From positions 12,862-20,507 of the forward strand of contig DJML01000106.1 of NCBI GenBank assembly GCA_002436505.1: a stretch of DNA of 7,646 nucleotides, read 5' to 3'. The position numbers and the translations under genes were made by a program. This stretch comes from Bacteroidetes bacterium UBA6491. GTDB taxonomy: Bacteria > Bacteroidota > Bacteroidia > NS11-12g > UBA9320. Below the pieces are notes generated by a model. The model saw nothing but the letters and a program-made list of their open reading frames with translations. It did no database searches and was not told where the DNA came from. Shown here one piece after another: positions 1 through 5,990 of the stretch (its first letter is position 1; each line of letters begins with the position of its first letter).

Positions 1-31
1 GCCCGACGAGCTACCACTGCTCCATCCCGCG
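1..31 (-). tRNA. Initiator tRNA-fMet (CAU expected), 5' part only, cut by the window edge
   Basis: Read on the minus strand from position 31 down, the sequence gives acceptor strand CGCGGGA, then U8 and G9, a D-arm with GAGC/GCUC stem around the loop AGUGGUA, and the first anticodon-stem strand UCGGG followed by C32. The window ends just before the anticodon. Two initiator hallmarks are visible: a C at position 1, which in initiators is mispaired with position 72, and the three consecutive G residues (29-31) of the anticodon stem that select the ribosomal P site. The anticodon, the T-arm and the 3' end lie outside the window, so the CAU anticodon is expected rather than seen. A TAnnTTTG promoter element lies about 54 bp upstream on the same strand. 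Confidence 0.9.
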
Positions 32-84
32 ATGTATCTTTACAAAGAGATCTAATTATTTTATACCCTCTCTGTAACGGGGTG

Positions 85-92
85 CAAATATA
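85..92 (-). promoter_or_regulatory. Bacteroidota -7 promoter element (TATATTTG) for the tRNA-fMet gene
   Basis: On the minus strand this reads TATATTTG, a perfect match to the TAnnTTTG element used by the primary sigma factor of Bacteroidota. Transcription would start near position 78 and reach the tRNA 5' end (31) after a leader of about 45 nt, to be removed by RNase P. No clear TTG -33 element is seen upstream. A small inverted repeat, AGATT-aatg-AATCT at 106-119, falls near the -33 region. Confidence 0.55.
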
Positions 93-140
93 CAGGTATT
101 TGTTCAGATTAATGAATCTACCCAAAGATAAAATTGAATC

Positions 141-177
141 ATTTGGTTTTAAATTAAACGATTGAAACAAACCAAAT
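141..177. repeat. Perfect 9-bp inverted repeat (stem-loop) in the tRNA / NHL lipoprotein intergenic region
   Basis: ATTTGGTTT at 141-149 is perfectly complementary to AAACCAAAT at 169-177, with a 19-nt AT-rich loop. No clean T-run follows on either strand, so it is not a convincing intrinsic terminator. It lies upstream of both the divergent tRNA promoter and the lipoprotein gene, so it could be a protein-binding site or a folded RNA element. Function is unknown. Confidence 0.45.
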
Positions 178-214
178 TGCAACTTATATGTTGATTTACT
201 TTAGTGAACAACTG

Positions 215-243
215 TACAGACACCGTCATTTTGGATGACTGTA
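215..243. repeat. Imperfect inverted repeat upstream of the NHL lipoprotein gene
   Basis: GTCAT (225-229) pairs with ATGAC (235-239) across a 5-nt loop. An outer TACA (215-218) pairs with TGTA (240-243), leaving a 6-nt bulge on the left side. The palindrome CTGTACAG (212-219) overlaps its left edge. It could be a hairpin or an operator, but it is short and could be chance in AT-rich DNA. Confidence 0.3.
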
Positions 244-260
244 TTCTAAATACTAATATT

Positions 261-291
261 AATTACGTTAATTTGTTAACTTACAGTAATT
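261..291. repeat. Nested inverted repeats just upstream of the NHL lipoprotein start
   Basis: GTTAA (267-271) and TTAAC (276-280) form an inner palindrome around TTTG. AATTAC (261-266) and GTAATT (286-291) form an outer pair, with a 5-nt bulge (281-285) on the right. The structure ends 12 bp before the ATG at 304, in the place expected for the promoter or 5' leader. It could be an operator or a leader hairpin. The AT-rich context makes chance symmetry quite possible. Confidence 0.35.
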
Positions 292-303
292 GAAATTAAT
301 AAT

Positions 304-1461
304 ATGATACATTCTCTTTATAATTTTATTATGAATCTGAAATTTGAATACATAAGAAAATCAGGTTCAATTTTTCTTCTCATGTTGGTTTTTTTGAGCA
401 GCTGTAAGAAAGATGACAAAGTAGTTCCATTAGAAGAACAGAACATAGTAATTCCAAATTATCTTGTAAGCTTTGATGAAGCCGGTGGTATAATTCTCCC
501 ATCTTTTGAAACGATAGCTGGTGCTGATGAAAAGTTGGATCGACCAAATGACCTGGCCTTTGGTACTGCGCGAGCGAATGAATTATGGATACTAAATGAG
601 AGAACGTCGAATATCGGCGGCTCTACTGTTATGATACAGAGACCAGGAGCCACGGATCAGTATGTGGAACAACGGGTTGACGGGAATGCCTGGCATTTTA
701 TGTCATTGCCAACAGCTTTGGCCTGGAGTAATAACACGAACTGGTTCACTTCCCCTGGAATCCTTGATGCCAACCACGCAGGAGGAACCTTTACCGGTCC
801 TACACTGTGGTCAGGAGACCTTGATATCTATGCAAAGCCTTCAGGTGGCAATGGCAGCCATCTTGACATGTTGCATGGCAGTCCATTTTCAATGGGTATT
901 GAAGCTGACGTAGATAACGCATGTTATGTGTTTGATGGTTGGAATGAGGAGCTTGTGCATTATGACTTTCATGCCGATCACGGGCCAGGAAATTCATATC
1001 ACGGAGACGGTGAGGTGTTGAGATTTACAGATATATTTTTAACAAGAAAGCCAGGGGTTCCAAGCCACATGCGTTTTGATAAGAATAAAGAATGGCTCTA
1101 TATTGTCGACGGTGGTAAAAGCAGAATTATCCGTGTAAAACCATCCACGGCAATATTTAACAAATCATTGCCTCTGATCAATGAAGAACTGGCAAAACAC
1201 CATGAAATGCTAGGAGCTAAAATGGAAGTATTTGTTGACAATGGTTTGACCACTCCTTGTGGTATCGAAATTGTCGGTGACCTGGTATATGTAACTGATT
1301 TTGAGACCGGAGAGATAATAGCATACGATATTGAATCACAGAAAGAAGTCGCAAGGGTAGAAACCAGTTCCCCCGGTGTTACAGGAATTTGCTTTGGTAA
1401 TGATCATCTCTGGTATGTGAACAGAAATGAAAATAAACTCTACCGGATAGACCTCAATTAG
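304..1461 (+). CDS. Lipoprotein with six NHL-like beta-propeller repeats
   Basis: A 385-residue secreted lipoprotein. Residues 11-33 form a type II signal peptide (basic KFEYIRK, then a hydrophobic stretch) ending in the lipobox LSSC, with lipidated Cys34. The following Lys-Lys-Asp-Asp resembles the charged lipoprotein export signal that sends Bacteroidota lipoproteins to the cell surface, so surface display is inferred. Six repeats of NHL pattern (Pro-x-x-hydrophobic, then Val-Tyr-hydrophobic-x-Asp, then hydrophobic-x-x-hydrophobic-Asp) start near residues 81, 136, 194, 253, 318 and 358; clear cores are WLYIVDGG (264-271) and LVYVTDFETG (327-336). This suggests a six-bladed propeller for binding a ligand or protein, with no catalytic motif I recognise. 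His residues cluster at 186, 191, 219, 223, 226, 233 and 255. ATG 331 (Met10) is an alternative start and gives a more typical 24-residue signal peptide; neither start has a Shine-Dalgarno. Monocistronic and convergent with the dipeptidase gene. The substrate is unknown. Confidence 0.85.
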   Translation: MIHSLYNFIMNLKFEYIRKSGSIFLLMLVFLSSCKKDDKVVPLEEQNIVIPNYLVSFDEAGGIILPSFETIAGADEKLDRPNDLAFGTARANELWILNERTSNIGGSTVMIQRPGATDQYVEQRVDGNAWHFMSLPTALAWSNNTNWFTSPGILDANHAGGTFTGPTLWSGDLDIYAKPSGGNGSHLDMLHGSPFSMGIEADVDNACYVFDGWNEELVHYDFHADHGPGNSYHGDGEVLRFTDIFLTRKPGVPSHMRFDKNKEWLYIVDGGKSRIIRVKPSTAIFNKSLPLINEELAKHHEMLGAKMEVFVDNGLTTPCGIEIVGDLVYVTDFETGEIIAYDIESQKEVARVETSSPGVTGICFGNDHLWYVNRNENKLYRIDLN

Positions 1462-1471
1462 AATTGTAATT

Positions 1472-1512
1472 GCACGGGTTTACCCAAACAATGCCCTGCT
1501 TTGACTTTTAAT
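1472..1512. terminator. Possible bidirectional terminator between convergent genes
   Basis: In the 58-bp gap between two converging genes, GCA-c-GGG (1472-1478) can pair with CCCTGC (1494-1499), leaving one bulged C and a 15-nt loop, followed on the plus strand by the T-rich stretch 1500-1512. A smaller alternative hairpin, GGGT-tt-ACCC, competes. The stem is short, so this rests mainly on position between two stop codons. Confidence 0.3.
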
Positions 1513-1519
1513 TGGTAGT

Positions 1520-2890
1520 TCAGCCTTTTTTCAAAGAAGCATAGTGCTTATAGAAAAGAGGGATCGTTTCTATCCCTTTAAAGAAATTGAACAATCCAAA
1601 TTTTTCATTCGGTGAATGAATGGCATCGCTGTCGAGACCAAAACCCATCAGAATGGTTTTAACCCCAAGGACTTCTTCGAACAACGCTACGATCGGAATG
1701 CTTCCACCACCTCTTGTAGGCACCGGTTCTTTGCCAAATGATTCTTTCATAGCCAGTGCCGCAGCCCTGTATTCATCGGAATCAATTGGGGTCACATATG
1801 GCATGCCGCCATGGTGAGGAGTCACCTTTATCTTTACTGAGGGAGGAGCAATTTTATAAAGATGATCTGTGAATATCTTAGTGATCCTTTCAGCACTCTG
1901 ATTTGGTACCAACCTCATTGATATCTTGGCAAATGCTTTTGAAGGTAGTACTGTTTTTGCTCCATCTCCTATGTAGCCACCCCAGATACCATTTACGTCC
2001 AAAGTTGGTCGAATGCCTGTCCTTTCAATGGTAGAGAAGCCCTTTTCTCCCATTACATCATCGATCTTCAGGCTACTTTTAAACTCGTCAAGGTCAAATG
2101 GTGTTTTTGCCATTAATGCTCGCTCTGCATCATTTAGCTCAACTACATTGTCATAGAAACCATCGATCGTAATGTGTCGGTTCTCATCATGAAGTGATGC
2201 GATCATTGTACAAAGCACATTGATTGGATTCGCGACCGCACCGCCATATGTTCCGGAATGCAGATCAATATCTGGCCCGGTTACTTCGATCTCAACGTAT
2301 GAAAGCCCTCTCAATCCAACGTCAAGTGATGGAATGTCGTTTGCGATCATTGCCGTGTCAGATATAAGGATCACATCACATGCAAGCTTTTCTTTGTTTG
2401 CTATACAATATTGACCAAGATTGACCGAACCGATCTCCTCCTCACCTTCGATCATTACTTTTACATTACATGCTAATTCGCCTGTCTGTAGCATTGTTTC
2501 CAGTGCTTTTATATGCATAAAGAACTGTCCCTTGTCATCACAGGCGCCTCGCGCATAAATGTTCCCGTTTCGGATCGTTGGTTCAAACGCAGGAGTTTCC
2601 CATAATTCGTCCGGAACAGAAGGTTGTACATCGTAATGTCCATAAACAAGTACAGTTGGCAAAGAAGGATCGACGATCTTGTCTCCATAAACCACGGGAT
2701 TCCCTTGTGTCTCCTCCACATGCACATTGTCGGCACCAGCAGCTTTCAGCAATTCCGCAACTTTGTTTGCGGCCCTTTTTGTGTCTCCCGAAAATTTCGG
2801 GTCGGCACTTATGCTGGGAATCCTTATCAGGTCAAATAATTCACTTAAAAATCGATCTTTATTGGCCTCTATGTATTCTTTATGATTCAT
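1520..2890 (-). CDS. M20-family metallodipeptidase (CNDP/carnosine-dipeptidase-like)
   Basis: A 456-residue cytoplasmic zinc peptidase of the M20 family, closest in motifs to the CNDP dipeptidases that hydrolyse dipeptides, often with broad specificity. The di-metal site is complete when aligned to human CN2: His85 and Asp87 in YGHYDVQP, bridging Asp118 in RGACDDKG, general base Glu151 and ligand Glu152 in IEGEEEIGS, Asp178 in ISDT, and His425 in AIHSPNE. The lid/dimerisation domain (about 200-330) carries DLHSGTYGG with the conserved substrate-contacting His. Length is normal for the family and there is no signal peptide. I chose the ATG at 2890 (protein begins MNHKEYIEA). The frame stays open to 2989, but the extra 33 residues (with LLPLDIIKNYLL) resemble neither the family N-terminus nor a signal peptide and lie in the divergent promoter region. 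Likely role: dipeptide turnover for amino-acid supply. The exact substrate cannot be told from sequence. Confidence 0.92.
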   Translation of the reverse strand: MNHKEYIEANKDRFLSELFDLIRIPSISADPKFSGDTKRAANKVAELLKAAGADNVHVEETQGNPVVYGDKIVDPSLPTVLVYGHYDVQPSVPDELWETPAFEPTIRNGNIYARGACDDKGQFFMHIKALETMLQTGELACNVKVMIEGEEEIGSVNLGQYCIANKEKLACDVILISDTAMIANDIPSLDVGLRGLSYVEIEVTGPDIDLHSGTYGGAVANPINVLCTMIASLHDENRHITIDGFYDNVVELNDAERALMAKTPFDLDEFKSSLKIDDVMGEKGFSTIERTGIRPTLDVNGIWGGYIGDGAKTVLPSKAFAKISMRLVPNQSAERITKIFTDHLYKIAPPSVKIKVTPHHGGMPYVTPIDSDEYRAAALAMKESFGKEPVPTRGGGSIPIVALFEEVLGVKTILMGFGLDSDAIHSPNEKFGLFNFFKGIETIPLFYKHYASLKKG

Positions 2891-2906
2891 TGAAAAAATT
2901 TGGCGG

Positions 2907-2938
2907 CAAGTTAATAAGTAATTCTTAATGATGTCCAA
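2907..2938 (-). promoter_or_regulatory. Weak candidate promoter for the M20 dipeptidase
   Basis: On the minus strand TTAACTTG (2907-2914) matches TAnnTTTG at four of its six defined positions, and a TTG (2936-2938) lies 21 bp upstream, the usual distance for a Bacteroidota -33 element. The transcript would start near 2900, about 10 nt before the ATG at 2890. No better match exists in the divergent gap. Confidence 0.2.
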
Positions 2939-3002
2939 TGGAAGTAAATGAATTGAAAATCTACATTTTGTATCTTTAGCTTTTACCAACGGGACAGGTT
3001 TC

Positions 3003-3010
3003 TATATTTG
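3003..3010 (+). promoter_or_regulatory. Bacteroidota -7 element (TATATTTG) for the M48 / LolA-like / ABC cluster
   Basis: TATATTTG is a perfect TAnnTTTG match, about 27 bp before the first well-placed ATG (3038), predicting transcription from about 3015-3017. No convincing -33 TTG lies at the usual spacing. A second near match, TATCTTTA at 2971-2978, could be an alternative or upstream start. The element overlaps the in-frame TTG at 3008 and so argues against translation beginning there. Confidence 0.5.
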
Positions 3011-3037
3011 TGGTATGATCATTGGAGAATGATTTTT

Positions 3038-3901
3038 ATGGAAATGAGATTAGTGAAAAAAATGAGCGGATTAGTTAGGTCAAATGGTCGAAAAATAATT
3101 CGAAGCGGATTAGCGATATTTCTGATAAGCACAATACTGTATGCTTGTGTCCGAGTACCAATGACCGGAAGAAGGCAACTTAACCTTTTGCCTGAGTCTG
3201 ATCTTGTGGCAATGAGCTTGACAGAGTATAAAAACTTCTTAAACGAGAATAACGTAGTTAACTCAGGACCAAATCAGGAAGCCATTCAACGTGTCGGAGA
3301 CAGGATTTCATCGGCAGTGGAGACATATCTTGAGTCAACCAAATATGCTAAAAGAGTAAAAAATTACAACTGGGAGTTCAATCTTGTTCAGGATCCGACA
3401 ATGAATGCGTGGTGTATGCCGGGGGGTAAGGTAGTTTTTTACACAGGTATACTTCCTGTTTGTGAAAGCGATGCAGGAATAGCAGTGGTAATGGGACACG
3501 AAATCGCACATGCTATAGCCCGTCATGGCAATGAACGCATGTCACAACAGATGGCAATTGCACTGGGTGGGGTAGCACTTGATGTAGCCGTATCGGACAA
3601 GCCTGAGGAAACAAGGAATTTGTACAATCTTGCCTATGGTATTGGTTCAACAGTAGGTGTGATGTTGCCTTATAGCAGACTTCATGAATCAGAAGCAGAT
3701 AAGCTCGGGCTGATGTTCATGGCTATGGCAGGATATGACCCCCAGGAAGCACCCAGGTTCTGGGAAAGAATGGAATCGCTTGGCAGTTTACGCCCACCGG
3801 AATTCCTGAGCACGCACCCAAATCCGGATACAAGAATTGCTGACCTGGAAGCTCAAATGCCAAAGGCAATGGAACTTTATAATAAACAGCAGGAAAAATA
3901 A
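3038..3901 (+). CDS. M48-family zinc metalloprotease lipoprotein (BepA/LoiP-like, no TPR)
   Basis: A 287-residue periplasmic zinc protease anchored by lipid. The signal peptide ends in the lipobox LYAC, with lipidated Cys37, followed by the family's N-terminal VPMTGRRQLNL (40-50). The zinc site is complete: HEIAH at 154-158 (His154, catalytic Glu155, His158) and third ligand Glu217 in ESEAD. LSTHPNPDTR (257-266) matches the BepA loop whose His acts as a regulatory switch (here His260). It ends soon after, so the TPR domain by which E. coli BepA contacts the BAM machinery is absent, making it more like short LoiP/YcaL-type or Oma1-like M48 proteins. Family role: degradation of misassembled outer-membrane proteins. 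Start: ATG 3038 has GGAG 10 nt upstream; ATG 3062, preceded by an A-rich run, is also credible. TTG 3008 is rejected because it lies in the promoter. Three in-frame TAA stops end the gene (3899-3907). First gene of the cluster. Confidence 0.9.
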   Translation: MEMRLVKKMSGLVRSNGRKIIRSGLAIFLISTILYACVRVPMTGRRQLNLLPESDLVAMSLTEYKNFLNENNVVNSGPNQEAIQRVGDRISSAVETYLESTKYAKRVKNYNWEFNLVQDPTMNAWCMPGGKVVFYTGILPVCESDAGIAVVMGHEIAHAIARHGNERMSQQMAIALGGVALDVAVSDKPEETRNLYNLAYGIGSTVGVMLPYSRLHESEADKLGLMFMAMAGYDPQEAPRFWERMESLGSLRPPEFLSTHPNPDTRIADLEAQMPKAMELYNKQQEK

Positions 3902-3917
3902 TAATAATTGCTAAACC

Positions 3918-3921
3918 AGGA
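3918..3921 (+). promoter_or_regulatory. Ribosome binding site (AGGA) for the LolA-like gene
   Basis: AGGA lies 5 nt before the ATG at 3927. It is the clearest Shine-Dalgarno in the window, where most starts lack one, and it fixes this start. The site is within the 25-bp gap after the protease stop, which supports co-transcription. Confidence 0.55.
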
Positions 3922-3926
3922 ACCGC

Positions 3927-4694
3927 ATGAGAAAAACAAGAATTATTGTCTTTGTTCTCCTAAGTATAGGGCTGAGTACTGCTTTTAAACAACAGAACGA
4001 TGATGAAGAAGTTAAAAGGATTATTCACGAAACAATTGAGAAATTAAGAGGAAATACTTCCTATGCTGAGATCAGAATATCCATCGTCCGGCCAAAATGG
4101 AGCCGTGACATGGAAATGAAGGCATGGTCAAAAGGTACTGAATATTCCCTTACTGTTGTAACAGAGCCGGTTAAGGACAGAGGTACTGTCTTTTTAAAAC
4201 GGGACAAGGAGGTATGGAATTATCTCCCCAATGTTGAACGAACGATCAAACTTCCTCCAAGTATGATGGGGCAGAGCTGGATGGGAACTGACCTCACTAA
4301 TGACGACCTTGTGCAGCAAAGCTCGCTTGAGAATGACTTCGATCATAAGTTATTGCGGTCTGAAATGCTTGAAGGCCGTGATTGTTATGTTATAAGTTCG
4401 ATCCCTCACGAAGATGCCACAGTGGTTTGGGGCATGATTATTTCTTGGATAGATAAAAAGGATCTTATTCAGATGAAAACGGAGTTTTATGATGAAGACA
4501 AGGAACTGGTTAATACTTTCACTGCGACGGACATAAAAAGAATGGGTGGGAAAAATATTGCAACCCGGCTTGCGATCTTACCTTCTGATAAACCCGGCAA
4601 TAAAACAGTGATGCAATACCTCCATCTTGAATGGGATAAACCTATTCCTGACAATTTCTTCACGGTTCAGAATATGAAGAAGGTCAAGCCCTGA
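3927..4694 (+). CDS. LolA-like outer-membrane lipoprotein-sorting protein
   Basis: A 255-residue exported protein. Residues 1-19 form a type I signal peptide (RKTR, then a hydrophobic core, cleavage probable after STA at 17-19). There is no lipobox, so it should be soluble in the periplasm, as expected of a carrier. The mature part is rich in alternating beta strands and carries the block I associate with the LolA_like family (Pfam PF17131, from memory): VFLKRDKEVWNYLPNVERT (88-106) followed by PPSMMGQSWMGTD (110-122) and TNDDL (124-128). LolA-fold proteins shield the acyl chains of lipoproteins, or other lipid cargo, in a hydrophobic cavity while crossing the periplasm. This family is distinct from canonical LolA, and its cargo is not established from sequence. 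It lies 25 bp after the M48 protease and 81 bp before two ABC permeases, so it probably receives substrate from that transporter. Confidence 0.85.
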   Translation: MRKTRIIVFVLLSIGLSTAFKQQNDDEEVKRIIHETIEKLRGNTSYAEIRISIVRPKWSRDMEMKAWSKGTEYSLTVVTEPVKDRGTVFLKRDKEVWNYLPNVERTIKLPPSMMGQSWMGTDLTNDDLVQQSSLENDFDHKLLRSEMLEGRDCYVISSIPHEDATVVWGMIISWIDKKDLIQMKTEFYDEDKELVNTFTATDIKRMGGKNIATRLAILPSDKPGNKTVMQYLHLEWDKPIPDNFFTVQNMKKVKP

Positions 4695-4716
4695 TATAAA
4701 ATAAATACAAACGGCC

Positions 4717-4751
4717 GACAATTTATAAACTGAAATGCGACATTTGTTGTC
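4717..4751. repeat. Hairpin-forming inverted repeats between the LolA-like gene and the first permease
   Basis: AAATG (4733-4737) pairs with CATTT (4741-4745) around a 3-nt loop, flanked by an outer GACAA (4717-4721) / TTGTC (4747-4751) pair. No T-run follows, so it is not an obvious terminator. In a polycistronic mRNA it could be a processing or stability element that tunes transporter levels against the upstream genes. GACATTTG (4739-4746) here misses the -7 consensus by one base, so a weak internal promoter is an alternative. Confidence 0.3.
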
Positions 4752-4775
4752 TTGAAATAACCAAAATAACTACCA

Positions 4776-5990
4776 ATGCTCTTAATACTGGTATGGAGAA
4801 ATATCTGGCGGAATAAGAAGAGAACTTATATTACCTCTGCTATGGTAATGCTTGCTGCTTTTCTCTCCATTGTTATGTATTCGGTGCAAATGGGAGTATA
4901 TGACAGGAACATTAATAATCTGGTCACATTCACCACGGGATATGTGCAGGTGAATGCGGAGGGGCACGAAGAAGAGAAAACACTTGAAACCTCCGTTGAA
5001 TATACAGAAGAACTAAAAGAAAGGATCGTTTCATACCCTGGGGTCAATAATATTCTTCCTAAGATCAACTGGGTGACACTGATCGCCGGCGATTCACTGG
5101 CAAGAGAAGGTATGATCATGGCCTCAGATCCAGTGGAAGAGGATAAATTGATACATCTTTCACAAAGAATAGATACCGGAAGATATCTTGAGCGGGAAGA
5201 CGACGGGATCATTATTGCTGCAGGTCTCGCAAGAAGGCTGAAAGTGAATTTAGGAGATACCGTGGTATTGCTGGGTGCGGGATATCAGGCGCAATCTGCA
5301 AACGGGCTATTCCCGGTTGTTGGAATAACCTCCATAGCTTCACCGACACTCAATAAGTTGCTTATTTACATGACTTATGATAAAGCAAACGAATTGCTTA
5401 GTCTTGATGGTCGTGCAACAAATCTGGTCCTGCAGATTGAAGATCACGAGCGATCTAAGGAAATTGCTGAAGGACTTCAGAAAGAGCTAGGAAGTGAATA
5501 CGAAGTCATGGATTGGCATAAACTCGCTCCGGAATTGTCTCAGCTGGCTGCCAGCGAGAAAGCATCGGGATATGTATTTATGTTTATTCTTTATCTCATT
5601 ATTTCATTTGGCGTATTTGGCACCATCTTGATGATGCTGGCAGAGAGAAAGTTCGAATTTGGCGTGGTTACGGCACTTGGCATGAAACGGGCATTGTTGG
5701 CCAGAATTGTGGTTTTGGAAAACTTTGTTATTGCCGCTATAGGCTCGGTTGCCGGAATGATACTGGCCGTTCCCTTTGTGCTATGGTTGTACTATTACCC
5801 AATAAGTTTGGCAGGTCAATATGCAGAAACCTATGAGAAACTGGGATTTGAACCCATGATACAGGCCGGTATCTATATTGAGGCCTTTATCAATAATGGA
5901 GTGGCAGTGGTTTTAATAACCATGATATTGTCAATGTTTCCTGTTATTCACATTTTGAAAATTAAACCCATAGAAAACCTACGAGGATGA
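4776..5990 (+). CDS. FtsX/LolC-type ABC transporter permease, first of a pair
   Basis: A 404-residue inner-membrane protein with type VII (MacB/LolCDE) topology. A short cytoplasmic N-terminus containing WRNIWRNK (7-14) precedes TM1 (about 19-38). A large periplasmic domain (about 40-262) of MacB-PCD type follows, including GDTVVLLG (160-167) and a G-LFPVVGI strand region (177-184). Then come TM2 (about 266-288), TM3 (about 312-338) and TM4 (about 370-391). Between TM2 and TM3 lies the cytoplasmic coupling segment ERKFEFGVVTALGMKR (290-305), the FtsX-family signature that contacts the ATPase. The C-terminus ends in KIKPIENLRG. Such permeases drive extraction or mechanotransmission rather than classical channel transport. 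Its start (ATG after an A-rich stretch, no Shine-Dalgarno) is supported by alignment with the next gene. It overlaps that gene by 4 bp, implying translational coupling. The substrate is not determined; LolC/E-like lipoprotein extraction is inferred. Confidence 0.9.
   Translation: MLLILVWRNIWRNKKRTYITSAMVMLAAFLSIVMYSVQMGVYDRNINNLVTFTTGYVQVNAEGHEEEKTLETSVEYTEELKERIVSYPGVNNILPKINWVTLIAGDSLAREGMIMASDPVEEDKLIHLSQRIDTGRYLEREDDGIIIAAGLARRLKVNLGDTVVLLGAGYQAQSANGLFPVVGITSIASPTLNKLLIYMTYDKANELLSLDGRATNLVLQIEDHERSKEIAEGLQKELGSEYEVMDWHKLAPELSQLAASEKASGYVFMFILYLIISFGVFGTILMMLAERKFEFGVVTALGMKRALLARIVVLENFVIAAIGSVAGMILAVPFVLWLYYYPISLAGQYAETYEKLGFEPMIQAGIYIEAFINNGVAVVLITMILSMFPVIHILKIKPIENLRG

Noticed and set aside
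268..275. TTAATTTG as a -7 promoter element for the propeller lipoprotein gene
   Set aside because: One defined base differs from TAnnTTTG and no TTG lies at -33 spacing. The position is plausible, but in AT-rich DNA this is too weak to call.
2578..2928. A 116-codon open frame on the plus strand, antisense to the M20 dipeptidase
   Set aside because: It lies inside a gene with a complete set of catalytic motifs, and its translation has no recognisable domain or signal.
3038..3901. HtpX or BepA as a gene name for the M48 protease
   Set aside because: HtpX is a multi-spanning membrane protein without a lipobox, and BepA has a C-terminal TPR domain absent here.
4826..5212. A 128-codon open frame antisense to the first permease
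   Set aside because: It is a Ser-rich mirror of the permease coding strand. The sense gene has clear FtsX-family features.
5987..5989. GAGG directly before the second permease ATG as a Shine-Dalgarno
   Set aside because: It abuts the start codon with no spacer. Translational coupling through the ATGA overlap is a better explanation.
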